A DNA stretch of 64,000 nucleotides, taken from contig NZ_JAMGZK010000048.1 in the NCBI RefSeq assembly GCF_025564065.1, positions 1-64,000 on the forward strand, given 5' to 3'. The stretch is from Silvania hatchlandensis (lineage in GTDB: Bacteria; Pseudomonadota; Gammaproteobacteria; Enterobacterales; Enterobacteriaceae). A program made the translations under genes and the position numbers. Of the stretch, positions 9,905-34,900 are shown piece by piece. The notes below the pieces were generated by a model. It was not told the origin of the DNA. It saw only the letters and a list, made by a program, of their open reading frames with translations, and did not search any database. Position 1 is the stretch's first letter; each line of letters begins with the position of its first letter.

Positions 9905-10330
9905 TCAACAACCGCGAGCTTCTCCATTTGCACCCTGTTCGAGAGTTTCCAGAATTGAGCAGTAAACGCTGCTGTGAGAAGTGCCACAACAGGCATCATT
10001 TAAGCGTTGCAGTGACAGGCGCATAGCTTGTAACTCTTCAATTCGCGCTTCGACCTCATTGAGTCTCGCCTGAACGATGCTTTTCGATTCCTGGCAGGTA
10101 TGATGTTGAGGATCGATGCGGATCGACAGCAGCTCACGGATCGATTCCAACGTAAACCCTAGCTGACGGGCATGACGGATAAACTTCAGACGCTGGAGAT
10201 CTTTGTCGGTATACAACCGAAAACCACCCTCCGTACGCACTTCATGCTCCATCATCTGCTGTTTCTCATAATAGCGGATAGTGTCAGGGGTGACGCCTGC
10301 CAGCTTTGCGATCTCACCAATCCGATACAT
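9905..10330 (-). CDS. zntR: MerR-family Zn(II)-responsive activator ZntR
   Basis: ZntR activates zntA (Zn/Cd/Pb efflux ATPase) by distorting its promoter DNA when it binds zinc. The protein has 141 residues, as in E. coli. The MerR winged helix-turn-helix is at 1-70 ([22 protein letters not shown]). A dimerization coiled coil follows, then the metal loop with C79, C114, C115, H119 and C124, matching the known zinc ligands. zntA itself is not in the window. yhdN lies 2 bp upstream of its start, so the two are probably cotranscribed. Confidence 0.97.
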   Translation of the reverse strand: MYRIGEIAKLAGVTPDTIRYYEKQQMMEHEVRTEGGFRLYTDKDLQRLKFIRHARQLGFTLESIRELLSIRIDPQHHTCQESKSIVQARLNEVEARIEELQAMRLSLQRLNDACCGTSHSSVYCSILETLEQGANGEARGC

Positions 10331-10332
10331 TG

Positions 10333-10701
10333 CTACTCCTCGTTGAGTTTTTGTATAAGCCTGCCGGAATAATCTCCCTGCAGGAAATCAGTGCTGATGC
10401 CGGCCTGGCGTAGCTTAAGTTCAAGCAGGGCGAGGCGACGACGATACTCCGTGTAATCCGCAGATTCTTGTCTGACTGTACTTAATAACCGGGCAAGCTC
10501 GACGGCTTCTTTACGCTGCTCCAGCTCCGGTGGCAAACAGCCTGCATTTTTCAGCATACGATATCCGGCGCGAAGATCGGCGGGGACATGCGAATCATCG
10601 TCAAGAATCAACGGTTCACCGCTGCCTTGCAGATTATCGAATTCACCTTTGCGTTGAGCATCAAGAATATGCCGCTCTGCCCACTGGTCGAGTAACCACA
10701 T
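10333..10701 (-). CDS. yhdN: DUF1992 (DnaJ-related) protein YhdN
   Basis: This 122-residue protein has the same length as E. coli YhdN and carries the DUF1992 core: WAERHILDAQRKGEFDNLQGSGEPL, split here only by my wording, near residues 7-31. Related domains occur in eukaryotic DnaJ-C28 proteins. Its function is unknown. It sits immediately upstream of zntR, and its 5' side faces the alpha-operon terminator. Confidence 0.9.
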   Translation of the reverse strand: MWLLDQWAERHILDAQRKGEFDNLQGSGEPLILDDDSHVPADLRAGYRMLKNAGCLPPELEQRKEAVELARLLSTVRQESADYTEYRRRLALLELKLRQAGISTDFLQGDYSGRLIQKLNEE

Positions 10702-10763
10702 TGCAAATTACCGCAGCAAACGAAGAAAGGATTATTGTAGGTAAGTGGGGGTGGGATGAACAT

Positions 10764-10790
10764 AAAAAAACCCGCCGAAGCGGGTTTCTT
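10764..10790 (-). terminator. alpha-operon terminator downstream of rplQ
   Basis: On the minus strand AAACCCGC, a TTCG tetraloop and GCGGGTTT form a strong stem followed by a run of seven T. It lies 15 bp past the rplQ stop. Confidence 0.9.
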
Positions 10791-10804
10791 CATGTTACTA
10801 CAGA

Positions 10805-11215
<411 letters not shown>

Positions 11216-11231
11216 TTAACCTGTGATCCGG

Positions 11232-12221
11232 TTACTCGTCAGCAATGCTTGCCGGTGGCCAGTTTTCCAGGCGCATGCCCAGAGACAAACCACGCGAAGC
11301 CAGCACATCTTTAATCTCGGTAAGAGATTTTTTACCCAGGTTAGGCGTCTTAAGAAGCTCAACCTCGGTACGCTGTACCAGATCACCGATATAGTGGATA
11401 GCTTCTGCCTTAAGGCAGTTAGCAGAGCGGACAGTCAATTCCAGATCGTCAACAGGGCGCAGCAGGATCGGATCGAATTCTGGTTTCTCTTCTTTCACTT
11501 CCGGCTGACGTACATCACGTAAGTCAACGAAAGCTTCAAGTTGTTCTGCCAGGATGGTTGCCGCACGACGAATCGCCTCTTCAGGATCGATTGTGCCGTT
11601 GGTTTCCATTTCGATGACCAGCTTGTCCAGGTCGGTACGCTGTTCTACACGCGCTGCTTCAACATTGTAGGCAATACGCTCTACAGGGCTGTAGCAGGCG
11701 TCGACCAGCAGACGGCCGATTGGGCGCTCATCTTCTTCCGAATGAATTCGGGCAGAAGCCGGCACATAACCGCGACCGCGCTGAACTTTGATACGCATGC
11801 TAATAGCTGCGTTCTCATCAGTCAGGTGGCAGATCACGTGCTGCGGCTTGACGATTTCGACATCACCGTCGTGGGTAATGTCGGCTGCAGTCACAGGGCC
11901 AATGCCAGATTTATTCAGAGTAAGAATAACTTCATCTTTCCCCTGAACTCTCACCGCCAGCCCTTTCAGGTTGAGCAGGATTTCCAGGATATCTTCCTGA
12001 ACGCCTTCTTTGGTGCTGTACTCATGAAGTACACCATCAATCTCAACCTCGGTCACCGCACAACCCGGCATCGATGAGAGCAGAATACGGCGCAGTGCGT
12101 TACCCAGAGTATGGCCAAAGCCACGCTCTAAAGGCTCAAGGGTCACCTTGGCGTGCGTCGAACTCACTTGCTCGATATCTACCAGGCGCGGTTTTAGAAA
12201 CTCTGTCACAGAACCCTGCAT
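11232..12221 (-). CDS. rpoA: RNA polymerase alpha subunit
   Basis: This is the alpha subunit, which dimerizes to nucleate RNA polymerase assembly and contacts UP-element DNA and activators. The protein has 329 residues, as in E. coli. The N-terminal assembly domain spans about 1-235. A flexible linker follows, then the C-terminal domain from about 249. R265 sits in RSANCLKAE, the UP-element and CRP-contact surface, and is conserved. The rrn P1 UP region and the CRP gene are both in this window, so both main partners of this domain are nearby. It is cotranscribed with rpsD and rplQ. Confidence 0.99.
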
Positions 12222-12246
12222 TGTGTCCTCTCTTTGGTACTAAGCT

Positions 12247-12870
<624 letters not shown>

Positions 12871-12901
12871 CTATCTCCAACAATCCTAGAAAACGTAAGC
12901 G

Positions 12902-13294
<393 letters not shown>

Positions 13295-13307
13295 TCAATC
13301 ACCCCGA

Positions 13308-13673
<366 letters not shown>

Positions 13674-13756
13674 CTACTATTTAATATGTACGCACCATGC
13701 TGAAAAGCCCGTTTTCAGGATACTCAAATGGAAACGTACAGACATACAAAAGATTG

Positions 13757-13776
13757 GCTGGCTAATCTAGCCAGCT
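13757..13776 (-). terminator. hairpin between spc and alpha operons
   Basis: An 8-bp perfect stem GCTGGCTA/TAGCCAGC (13757-13764, 13768-13775) with a 3-nt loop is followed on the minus strand by CAATCTTTTG. It probably attenuates spc transcripts before the alpha leader. The 13665-13756 segment beyond it is the alpha-operon leader, where S4 binds in E. coli. Confidence 0.65.
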
Positions 13777-13810
13777 CAACCCAACTTTGCAAGAAAAATA
13801 TGCGAAATAA

Positions 13811-15290
<1,480 letters not shown>

Positions 15291-15297
15291 CTGCTAC

Positions 15298-16431
<1,134 letters not shown>

Positions 16432-16436
16432 CTACC

Positions 16437-17744
<1,308 letters not shown>

Positions 17745-17768
17745 TTACTCCCGTGATTCAATTGGTAA

Positions 17769-18074
<306 letters not shown>

Positions 18075-18088
18075 TCAGTAACCCTACC

Positions 18089-19351
<1,263 letters not shown>

Positions 19352-19419
19352 CTAATGTCAACTACTACCTGAGACTCTAAAATCAGAGCCGTTAAAAAGC
19401 CCCATATCGAGGGCGCGGC

Positions 19420-19425
19420 ATTATA
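19420..19425 (-). promoter_or_regulatory. spc operon promoter -10
   Basis: On the minus strand the sequence GGTGTTATAATGCCGCGCC contains a perfect TATAAT, 80 bp upstream of the rplN start. The GC-rich discriminator resembles stringently controlled promoters. No good -35 hexamer is seen 16-18 bp upstream. The same is true of the homologous E. coli Pspc as I recall it. Confidence 0.7.
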
Positions 19426-19448
19426 ACACCGCTTCTGCAATATGGGTA

Positions 19449-19482
19449 GAAAAAATAAACGGCTCATTGCTGAGCCGTTTAT
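19449..19482 (-). terminator. S10 operon terminator
   Basis: A 10-12 bp stem AAACGGCTCA/TGAGCCGTTT (19457-19466 and 19471-19480) with a TTGC loop is followed on the minus strand by TATTTTTTC. It lies 24 bp past the rpsQ stop and just upstream of the spc promoter. Confidence 0.88.
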
Positions 19483-19505
19483 TCGTATTGAGAAGGCGTA
19501 CTCTA

Positions 19506-21434
<1,929 letters not shown>

Positions 21435-21439
21435 CTACC

Positions 21440-21721
<282 letters not shown>

Positions 21722-21734
21722 TTATCCTCTAAAA

Positions 21735-24130
<2,396 letters not shown>

Positions 24131-24150
24131 TCAATCGCTCGATGACCTGA

Positions 24151-24637
<487 letters not shown>

Positions 24638-24641
24638 GCGC

Positions 24642-24669
24642 ATTATACGTAAATCTGACCAGGACGCAA
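24642..24669 (-). promoter_or_regulatory. S10 operon promoter
   Basis: On the minus strand, -35 TTGCGT (24669-24664) and -10 TATAAT (24647-24642) are 16 bp apart, followed by GCGCGGGC, a GC-rich discriminator expected for stringent control. From 24670 to 24850 I see nothing else coding apart from the ribosome site of the next gene. Confidence 0.85.
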
Positions 24670-24850
24670 GCCCCGTTTAGAAATTAGACGGAATGAGTCA
24701 TTTTTGCGTGAAGCCTCGTAAACATTTTGTCCTTTTACAGCGGCAAAGCGATAGTCTGGAAGACTCCGCGCAGGATTCTGTTTTGCTATTTGTCCGCCGA
24801 GCAGGTTTGAGAAGAGTATGCCCTCACAAATTTTATCGAGGCTTACAACT

Positions 24851-25324
24851 ATGCTCCCCGCCCTCCCCTTTCTACTCGTCTATCTGGGTTTGTCATACCT
24901 GCTGGTCCGTGAGGACATTCATTCAGGTCTTCTCCCAAATAAATATCTATGCCCACTGCTATGGTGCGGTCTGCTTTTTCACCTGTGTATTCATCCCGAC
25001 TTTCTGGCGAGCGCCGTCGTGGGTGCAATGGCAGGATATGTCGGCTTTGCCGTTATTTACTGGGGTTACAAACTGGTGCGTAAACAGGAAGGGATGGGGT
25101 ACGGTGATGTAAAATATCTTGGCACATTAGGTGCGTGGCATGGTTGGTGTGTACTGCCTGCGCTGGCGTTAACGGCAGCACTGCTGGCGGCTATCTATCT
25201 ATTGATACGACTGCTTTGTAAACCCGGAGAGCAGACATTAAAAAACCCACTGCCCTTTGGACCATTTATGGCGGCAGCGGGTTTGATTACAGGTTGGCAA
25301 AGTCTGATCAGCTTTCCACTTTAA
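24851..25324 (+). CDS. short A24-family prepilin peptidase (HopD/GspO-like), orphan
   Basis: This is a membrane aspartyl peptidase of the type IV prepilin peptidase family. From the ATG at 24851 (ribosome site CGAGG) it has 157 residues. Catalytic aspartates are D22 in [11 protein letters not shown] and D86 in the GYGD motif (GMGYGDVK, 81-88). PFGPF follows near 135. Six or so hydrophobic segments are visible. The N-terminal domain with CxxC zinc ligands and methyltransferase activity found in PilD/GspO is absent. In E. coli the gsp type II secretion genes occupy this position; here only the peptidase remains. Its substrate must be elsewhere, if there is one. Its last 17 bp overlap convergent bfr. 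Confidence 0.85.
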   Translation: MLPALPFLLVYLGLSYLLVREDIHSGLLPNKYLCPLLWCGLLFHLCIHPDFLASAVVGAMAGYVGFAVIYWGYKLVRKQEGMGYGDVKYLGTLGAWHGWCVLPALALTAALLAAIYLLIRLLCKPGEQTLKNPLPFGPFMAAAGLITGWQSLISFPL

Positions 25325-25784
25325 TCTGCGACTGAAGGTAATTCTGCAAACCGATTTTACCGATCAGATCCAGCTCTGTTTCCAGCCAGTCGATATGTCC
25401 TTCTTCATCCGCCAGAATCTGAATCATCATATCGCGGCTGACGTAATCATGAACGCTGTCCGCATATGCGATGGCCTCGCGCAGATCCTTAGCACCATCG
25501 AGTTCCAGCGCCAGATCGGATCGCAGCATCTCTTCGACATCTTCTCCGATTCCCAGCTTGCCGAGATCCTGCAGGTTGGGGAGCCCTTCAAGAAATAAAA
25601 TACGCTCGATGTATTTATCGGCATGCTTCATCTCATCAATGGATTCATGGTACTCAACGTCATTGAGTCGAGTCAGACCCCAATTTTTGAACATTCTCGC
25701 ATGGAGAAAGTATTGATTGATTGCGACAAGCTCATTTCCCAATAATTTATTGAGATAACTTATGATTTTAATATCACCTTTCAT
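25308..25784 (-). CDS. bfr: bacterioferritin
   Basis: Bfr is a 24-subunit haem-containing iron-storage protein with ferroxidase activity. The protein has 158 residues from [15 protein letters not shown] (25784), as in E. coli. Ferroxidase ligands E18, E51, H54, E94, E127 and H130 and the haem-ligating M52 are all present. It lies downstream of bfd, whose ferredoxin drives iron release from Bfr. Its 3' end overlaps the convergent peptidase gene. Confidence 0.98.
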   Translation of the reverse strand: MKGDIKIISYLNKLLGNELVAINQYFLHARMFKNWGLTRLNDVEYHESIDEMKHADKYIERILFLEGLPNLQDLGKLGIGEDVEEMLRSDLALELDGAKDLREAIAYADSVHDYVSRDMMIQILADEEGHIDWLETELDLIGKIGLQNYLQSQIKVES

Positions 25785-25854
25785 TATAGTCCCTCCGCTT
25801 CCACTCATTGAAGCGTAGATGGGGCTACAGGGATGTCAAAAAAAAGAGTGAGCC

Positions 25855-26049
25855 TCAGGCAATCTCTTTGAATTCCGGGATCTGCATCAATTCATCCTGC
25901 ATGATTTCACGGGCAGCGCGAACGCATTTACCACATTGATTTCCCACCGGAACAAACTTACGCAGTTGTTGGAAAGATTGAGGTTGAAACTGGCGAACGG
26001 CCTGACGTATTTTTTTGTCACTCACACCATTGCATAAACAGACGTACAT
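25855..26049 (-). CDS. bfd: bacterioferritin-associated ferredoxin
   Basis: Bfd is a 64-residue [2Fe-2S] ferredoxin that reduces Bfr-stored iron for release. The cluster ligands C4, C6, C39 and C42 match the known CxC...CxxC pattern. The start MYVCLCNGV at 26049 is chosen over the ATG two codons upstream by homology. It lies 70 bp upstream of bfr. A Fur-like operator is 36 bp upstream of the start. Confidence 0.97.
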   Translation of the reverse strand: MYVCLCNGVSDKKIRQAVRQFQPQSFQQLRKFVPVGNQCGKCVRAAREIMQDELMQIPEFKEIA

Positions 26050-26084
26050 AACCACTCCCGTTCAAAATATGCGCAAAGTGTAAG

Positions 26085-26099
26085 TGAGAATAATTATGA
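26085..26099 (-). promoter_or_regulatory. candidate Fur box upstream of bfd
   Basis: The plus strand reads TGAGAATAATTATGA, matching the 7-1-7 Fur consensus TGATAATnATTATCA at 12 of 14 fixed positions. bfd is Fur-repressed in E. coli and is induced under iron starvation, so the site fits (inference). Confidence 0.65.
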
Positions 26100-26182
26100 T
26101 TACAATAGCACAGGCGCGCAGATACGGGGCGGGAATACACAAAAAATGCGAAAAATTGTGACAGGAGTAAAAGCCAGAAAGC

Positions 26183-26208
26183 AAAAAGGGCGCCGAAGCG
26201 CCCTTTTA
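26183..26208 (-). terminator. str operon (tufA) terminator
   Basis: On the minus strand AAAAGGGCGC, a TTCG tetraloop and GCGCCCTTTTT form a strong stem ending in a T-run, 18 bp past the tufA stop. Confidence 0.92.
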
Positions 26209-26225
26209 AATTCGGAGCAGATTAA

Positions 26226-27437
<1,212 letters not shown>

Positions 27438-27477
27438 TCACCGAGGGGGCACGGGACTTAGATTTTAACCCTGCGGC

Positions 27478-29619
<2,142 letters not shown>

Positions 29620-29687
29620 TCAGATTAAGTAACCCAGACGGGCAACTTCGTAGAAGCGCCCATCTGTTGACTACAACTCCGAAGGGA

Positions 29688-30173
<486 letters not shown>

Positions 30174-30254
30174 TTAATTCAGGATTGTCCAAAACTCAAA
30201 GAGTTTAGTATGACATTAAGATAAATCAGTTTGGCCTTACTTAACGGAGAACCA

Positions 30255-30733
<479 letters not shown>

Positions 30734-30754
30734 GAAATATACAGCGATCTGCGA

Positions 30755-31042
30755 TCACCAGTTCATTTGACCGGTGTGTTGCACCGCAAGATTGACGAAG
30801 TCAGTATAGCTAACCACGTCAACTTTGGCTGAAATTTGACCAGCAAGGCCGCGGGCATCAATATCGTCTTTTAGCGCAGAGACTGTTATGGGGGCATTAC
30901 TGAGAATATCAACAAAGCGGCTACCTTCTACCGCAGCGAGGACGCCATCCTGAATGAGCAGTAACGCGTCGCCCTCGTGCAGCATTCTCATCATACTGTC
31001 GATGTCACAATGCCAGGGTGAATGGCTCAGAGTGTGGAGCAT
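30755..31042 (-). CDS. tusB: tRNA 2-thiolation sulfur-relay protein TusB
   Basis: TusB forms the heterohexamer TusBCD, which passes sulfur from TusA to TusE and MnmA for 2-thiolation of tRNA wobble uridine. The protein has 95 residues, MLHTLSHSPWHCDIDSM start. DsrH-family core GDALLLIQDGVLAAVEG is near 28-44. It is the last of yheO-tusD-tusC-tusB, 7 bp after tusC. Confidence 0.95.
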   Translation of the reverse strand: MLHTLSHSPWHCDIDSMMRMLHEGDALLLIQDGVLAAVEGSRFVDILSNAPITVSALKDDIDARGLAGQISAKVDVVSYTDFVNLAVQHTGQMNW

Positions 31043-31049
31043 GGCCGCC

Positions 31050-31409
31050 TCAGAATGTCAGAATGGTGTCGAAATGGGAGAGATGTTCACGTAGCACGTC
31101 GGGGGCAACCACCGTAGCGTCCAGAACAAAGGCCGTGTTCTCATTCAAACCCCGCGCCTGCAGTGAGGCCGCACAGACGTAAAACGTCTCGATGTCATAC
31201 AGCGGCAGGACTTTAAAGGTCGCGATGTAGTCTCGCGCCAGCACCGCCTTTGGCTGTTGACCGGCCAGCAGCTGAAATACACCGTCCCCGGTAAAGAAGA
31301 CGCCGATCTCCTCCGTCAGTGCAGAGGTCGCCAGCAGCGCATCCAGCCCTTCCCTTCCGGCGGATGTGCCGTGTGGGGCAGAGGTAAAGACAAAAGCAAC
31401 GCGGTTCAT
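31050..31409 (-). CDS. tusC: tRNA 2-thiolation sulfur-relay protein TusC
   Basis: TusC is a DsrF-family subunit of TusBCD. The protein has 119 residues: [21 protein letters not shown] start and [11 protein letters not shown] near 38-48. It lacks the catalytic cysteine of TusD, as expected for this structural subunit. Its ATG overlaps the tusD stop by one base. Confidence 0.95.
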   Translation of the reverse strand: MNRVAFVFTSAPHGTSAGREGLDALLATSALTEEIGVFFTGDGVFQLLAGQQPKAVLARDYIATFKVLPLYDIETFYVCAASLQARGLNENTAFVLDATVVAPDVLREHLSHFDTILTF

Positions 31410-31795
31410 CAGAATTGCACCATCCGATCGCAGGTCAATGCCGCTTGCGCCAGCGCGCCCAGTCCGCTAAGTGAAAATCCATCATTGAGGTTGGCTGCAG
31501 GTAAACCCAGACGTTTCGCTTCGCTCTCATCGTTCACGCCGCGTCGCAGCGCCGCCGCCACGCAGATGTGCAGCGCCACGTCGTGTTCCTGGTGCAACGC
31601 TTGCCATGCCCGTACCAGGTCGAACTCATCCGAGGCCGGAGACGTCAGTTGGTTGGCGTTATACACCCCTTCCCGATAAAAAAAGACGCTGACCAGCTCA
31701 TGGCCCGCGGCCAGCAGCGCACGCGCAAACTGCAGCGCACTACTGGCCTGCTGCGTACCGTAAGCCGGGCCGGTAACCATCAACGCAAAACGCAT
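31409..31795 (-). CDS. tusD: tRNA 2-thiolation sulfurtransferase TusD
   Basis: TusD is the catalytic DsrE-family subunit of TusBCD. The protein has 128 residues. The sulfur-accepting C78 lies in [13 protein letters not shown], the same position as in E. coli. It starts [20 protein letters not shown]. It overlaps yheO and tusC by one base on each side, a tightly coupled operon. Confidence 0.97.
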   Translation of the reverse strand: MRFALMVTGPAYGTQQASSALQFARALLAAGHELVSVFFYREGVYNANQLTSPASDEFDLVRAWQALHQEHDVALHICVAAALRRGVNDESEAKRLGLPAANLNDGFSLSGLGALAQAALTCDRMVQF

Positions 31796-32517
31796 TACTT
31801 TTCTTGCCCCAGGAAATCACCGCTTTTGAACTGGCGGATATAAAGATAGACCGTATGTTTGGAGATATTCAGACGGTCAGCGACCTGGTTAATCGCATCC
31901 TTGATGTCGAAAATGCCTTTCTCGTAAAGGTTAAGCACGATCTGACGATTCTTAGCGTTGTTTGACACATTGCGATCGGCATTAACCTCTTCAATGGTGA
32001 ATTCCAGCGTCTGGGTGACCAGGTCTTCAACAGAGGAGGCGAAGTTGACCGAAGAGCCCACGTCCGGGGTTTCTGGCGGAATAAAGGTGTTCATAATCTG
32101 CGAGAACGGCACATCAAGGTTTATGTTGATGCACAGCAAACCAATCACGCGATGATCGCGGTTACGGATCGCAATCGTCTCAGATTTCATGAGGACGCCG
32201 CTTTTCGCGCGAGTGAAATAACATTTGGAGACGCTGCTGTCGGCGCCGGTCATGTCGTGGAGCATACGCAGTGCAAGGTCGGTGATTGGCGAACCAATTT
32301 TACGGCCGGTATGCTCACCATTGGCAATGCGGATGGCAGAACATTTCAGATCTTGCAGGGAGTGCAGAACGATTTCACAGTGGGACCCGATGAGCATCGC
32401 TAACCCGTCCACCACCGCTTCGTAGGATTTCAGAATATCGAAATCGGTCTGATCGAAAGGACGTTGATCCAGCAAATCAAGTTCACTGGTTTCATTGGTT
32501 AAAAGCGACCTGGTCAT
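31795..32517 (-). CDS. yheO: YheO family transcriptional regulator (PAS-like plus HTH)
   Basis: This 240-residue protein of the YheO family has an N-terminal PAS-like domain (about 30-150, with [11 protein letters not shown] and [14 protein letters not shown]). A C-terminal helix-turn-helix follows near 190-230 ([29 protein letters not shown], positions only approximate). Its ligand and targets are unknown. It is the promoter-proximal gene of the tusDCB operon, so it may govern that operon, but this is inference only. Confidence 0.88.
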   Translation of the reverse strand: MTRSLLTNETSELDLLDQRPFDQTDFDILKSYEAVVDGLAMLIGSHCEIVLHSLQDLKCSAIRIANGEHTGRKIGSPITDLALRMLHDMTGADSSVSKCYFTRAKSGVLMKSETIAIRNRDHRVIGLLCININLDVPFSQIMNTFIPPETPDVGSSVNFASSVEDLVTQTLEFTIEEVNADRNVSNNAKNRQIVLNLYEKGIFDIKDAINQVADRLNISKHTVYLYIRQFKSGDFLGQEK

Positions 32518-32641
32518 GAAAAAAACACTCCTTTTCAGGAGCCTGTCGGTATGCTTTCAGGGCAGGCTCATTATTTACACGGGCAACTAAATTAATACAG
32601 CGTAGGTAGCGCTTCCAGTGTTAATTATATCTGCACCACAA

Positions 32642-32676
32642 TAAAAAAACCGCCGCCTTAAAGGCGGCGGTTTTTA
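32642..32676 (-). terminator. fkpA terminator
   Basis: On the minus strand AAAACCGCCGCCTTTAAGGCGGCGGTTTT forms (positions 32674-32645) a 9- to 12-bp GC-rich stem followed by a T-run, immediately after the fkpA stop at 32682. From 32518 to 32641 lies the yheO upstream region. Confidence 0.9.
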
Positions 32677-32681
32677 GCGAT

Positions 32682-33494
32682 TTACTTCTTGGCTGCTTCT
32701 GCTGCCGGAGCAGCGTCCGGCTTAGCGTCTGCTTTCGGCGCTGGCTTAATGTCCAGCAGCTCTACATCAAACACCAGCGTGGAGTTAGCCGGGATGCCCG
32801 GAACGCCTGTTTTACCGTATGCCAGGGCCGGTGGAATAACCAGCTTGATTTTGCCGCCTTTCTTGATGTTTTTCAGGCCTTCGGTCCAGCCAGGGATAAC
32901 ACCGTCCAGACGGAAGGAGAGCGGTTCGCCACGGGTATAAGAGTTATCGAACTCTTTACCGTCGGTCAGGGTGCCTTTGTAGTTAACGACAACGGTATCG
33001 CTGTCTTTTGGCGCATCACCCGTGCCTTCTTTCTCTACTTTGTAGAGCAGGCCAGTAGAAGAGGTTTTAACGCCTTTCTCTTTCGCGAACGTGTCACGGT
33101 AGGTTTTACCCTTCGTTTCGCTTTCTGCTGCGTCTTTCTCCATTTTCTCCTGAGCGGCGCCTTTCACGCGGGCTTCAAAAGCTTGCAGAGTTTGTTCGAT
33201 TTCCTGGTCGGAGAGTTTGCTCTTATCGGCAAACGCATCCTGAACACCGGCGATCAGCTGAGTCTGATCCAGTTTGATGCCCAGTTTTTCCTGCTCTTTC
33301 AGAGAGTTTTCCATGTAACGGCCCAGAGATGCGCCCAGTGCGTAGGCTGATTTCTGGTCGTCATTTTTGAACGCTGCTTTGCTGTCTGCGCTTGCAGCAG
33401 GCTTCGCAGCAGTATCAGCAGCGAAAGTCAGCGGCGCATTCAGTGCGACGGCCATCGTGGTCGCCAGCAGCGTTACTTTAAACAGTGATTTCAT
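32682..33494 (-). CDS. fkpA: periplasmic FKBP-type peptidyl-prolyl isomerase FkpA
   Basis: FkpA is a periplasmic chaperone and prolyl isomerase, part of the sigma-E envelope-stress response in E. coli. The protein has 270 residues. A signal peptide, MKSLFKVTLLATTMAVALNA onward, is cleaved after residue 25 (TFA/ADT). A helical dimerization domain spans about 30-140. The FKBP domain (about 145-250) has DSDTVVVNYKGTLTDGKEFD and the PPALAYG motif. The Ala/Lys-rich tail is low complexity. I did not find a sigma-E promoter that I trust in the 236-bp gap upstream. Confidence 0.97.
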   Translation of the reverse strand: MKSLFKVTLLATTMAVALNAPLTFAADTAAKPAASADSKAAFKNDDQKSAYALGASLGRYMENSLKEQEKLGIKLDQTQLIAGVQDAFADKSKLSDQEIEQTLQAFEARVKGAAQEKMEKDAAESETKGKTYRDTFAKEKGVKTSSTGLLYKVEKEGTGDAPKDSDTVVVNYKGTLTDGKEFDNSYTRGEPLSFRLDGVIPGWTEGLKNIKKGGKIKLVIPPALAYGKTGVPGIPANSTLVFDVELLDIKPAPKADAKPDAAPAAEAAKK

Positions 33495-33730
33495 CCATAT
33501 CTCCAGGACCGGGGACTCTCACCCCGTGTTAAGCGTAAATGAGTTGCGTACTATAAAACGTTGTGGAACAAATCTACAGACAGACTCTCCCGATTCTCAA
33601 CACATTTCAGACTATTTTTGTTTTAATTAGTTTCGCAGCAACAGGATGATTACTGCACGTGAGAGTAATCTCGGGTAATATTCGCCGCCGCGAACCCCAG
33701 AAGTGGGGCAACAGATAAACGAGGTGAATC

Positions 33731-33952
33731 ATGCAAGATACTACAGTATTGGAAGCACGACTGGCTGAGCTTGAAAGCCGCCTGGCTTTTCAGGAGATCA
33801 CCATCGATGAGCTGAACCAAACCGTCACCGCTCACGAGCTGGAGATGGCGAAGCTGAGGGATTTAATGCGTCTGTTGACGGAAAAAGTGAAAGCGACACA
33901 GCCATCGCACATTGCGTCGCAGTCAGAAGAGACGCCGCCGCCCCATTATTAA
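33731..33952 (+). CDS. slyX: SlyX family coiled-coil protein
   Basis: This 73-residue protein (E. coli 72) is almost entirely coiled coil from about residue 5 to 55 ([20 protein letters not shown]), with a PPPHY C-terminus. Its function is unknown. It has a good ribosome site (GAGGTG) at 33721-33726. It is convergent with slyD, and the two share a bidirectional terminator. Confidence 0.93.
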   Translation: MQDTTVLEARLAELESRLAFQEITIDELNQTVTAHELEMAKLRDLMRLLTEKVKATQPSHIASQSEETPPPHY

Positions 33953-33956
33953 GACG

Positions 33957-33988
33957 TAAAAAAAGCGGGATATTCCCGCTTTTTTTAT
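33957..33988. terminator. bidirectional terminator between slyX and slyD
   Basis: The stem AAAAAAAGCGGGA/TCCCGCTTTTTTT (33958-33970, 33974-33986) works in both directions, since A-run and T-run flank a GC core. It serves slyX (rightward) and slyD (leftward). Confidence 0.9.
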
Positions 33989-33999
33989 ACCGGTCGGTA

Positions 34000-34593
34000 T
34001 TAGTGACAGCCGCAGCCGCCATTACCGCCACAACCGCCTTTGCCGTGCTCATGTCCATGGTCATGATCGTGGCTATGGCCGTGACCACCGCAGCAGCCAT
34101 CGTGGTCGTGATCGTGGTCGTGACCGTTCGCACCGTGAACGTGACCGTGAGCCAGCTCTTCTTCAGTGGCTTCGCGGATGGCAATCACTTCTACGTTGAA
34201 CTTGAGGTTCTGGCCAGCCAGCATGTGGTTGCCATCAACCACAACGTGGTCATCTTCAACTTCAGTGATTTCAACTGGAACCGGACCCTGGTCAGTTTCA
34301 GCCAGGAAACGCATGCCAACCTGCAGTTCGTCAACGCCCATAAAGACGTCTTTAGGAACACGTTGAACCAGATTTTCGTCGTACTGACCGTAAGCGTCAT
34401 TAGACGCAACTTCTACGTCAAATTTGTCGCCAACTTCATGACCGTCCAGCGCGTTTTCCAGGCCGGAAATCAGGGAACCGTGACCGTGCAGATAGTCCAG
34501 CGGCGCACTCACCGGAGACTCATCAACCAACACACCGTCTTCTGTACGTACCTGATAGGCCAGGCTGACCACCAGGTCTTTTGTTACTTTCAT
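34000..34593 (-). CDS. slyD: FKBP-type prolyl isomerase and metallochaperone SlyD
   Basis: SlyD is a cytoplasmic FKBP isomerase and chaperone that also delivers nickel to hydrogenase with HypB. The protein has 197 residues. The FKBP half has MKVTKDLVVSLAYQVRTEDG at the start. The inserted IF chaperone flap is at about 70-125. The last 50 residues form a metal-binding tail with about 15 histidines and 5 cysteines (HDHDHDHDGCCGGHGHSHDH). The tail length is as in E. coli. Confidence 0.98.
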   Translation of the reverse strand: MKVTKDLVVSLAYQVRTEDGVLVDESPVSAPLDYLHGHGSLISGLENALDGHEVGDKFDVEVASNDAYGQYDENLVQRVPKDVFMGVDELQVGMRFLAETDQGPVPVEITEVEDDHVVVDGNHMLAGQNLKFNVEVIAIREATEEELAHGHVHGANGHDHDHDHDGCCGGHGHSHDHDHGHEHGKGGCGGNGGCGCH

Positions 34594-34687
34594 GATATCT
34601 CCTGAGCGTGGGAAAATTGCTGGCGCAGATTGTAACGGAAATCTGCACCCGTGTACCCTTTAGCTTAAAAAAACTCAGGGCATATCG

Positions 34688-34888
34688 CTAGTCTGGATGA
34701 AAAATGCCGATCACTTGCTCTTCTTTGCGGACATGCTCGCGCGCCGCTTTATCCGCTTCCCGCATCTGATGACCGCACTTAACACACTCAACAATATCGA
34801 TATTGTTTTCCCGCCACATGGCCAGTGAATCTTGCACCTGACAGGCCGGGCATTTTGCGCCGGCGATAAAGCGTTTACGAATTGCCAT
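34688..34888 (-). CDS. yheV: zinc-ribbon protein YheV (DUF2387)
   Basis: This 66-residue protein starts at MAIRKRFIAGAKCPAC. The four cysteines C13, C16, C35 and C38 form a zinc ribbon, and a charged C-terminal half follows. Its function is unknown. It lies downstream of kefB with a 12-bp gap and probably belongs to the kefG-kefB-yheV unit. Confidence 0.9.
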   Translation of the reverse strand: MAIRKRFIAGAKCPACQVQDSLAMWRENNIDIVECVKCGHQMREADKAAREHVRKEEQVIGIFHPD

Positions 34889-34900
34889 CATTTAACCCCG

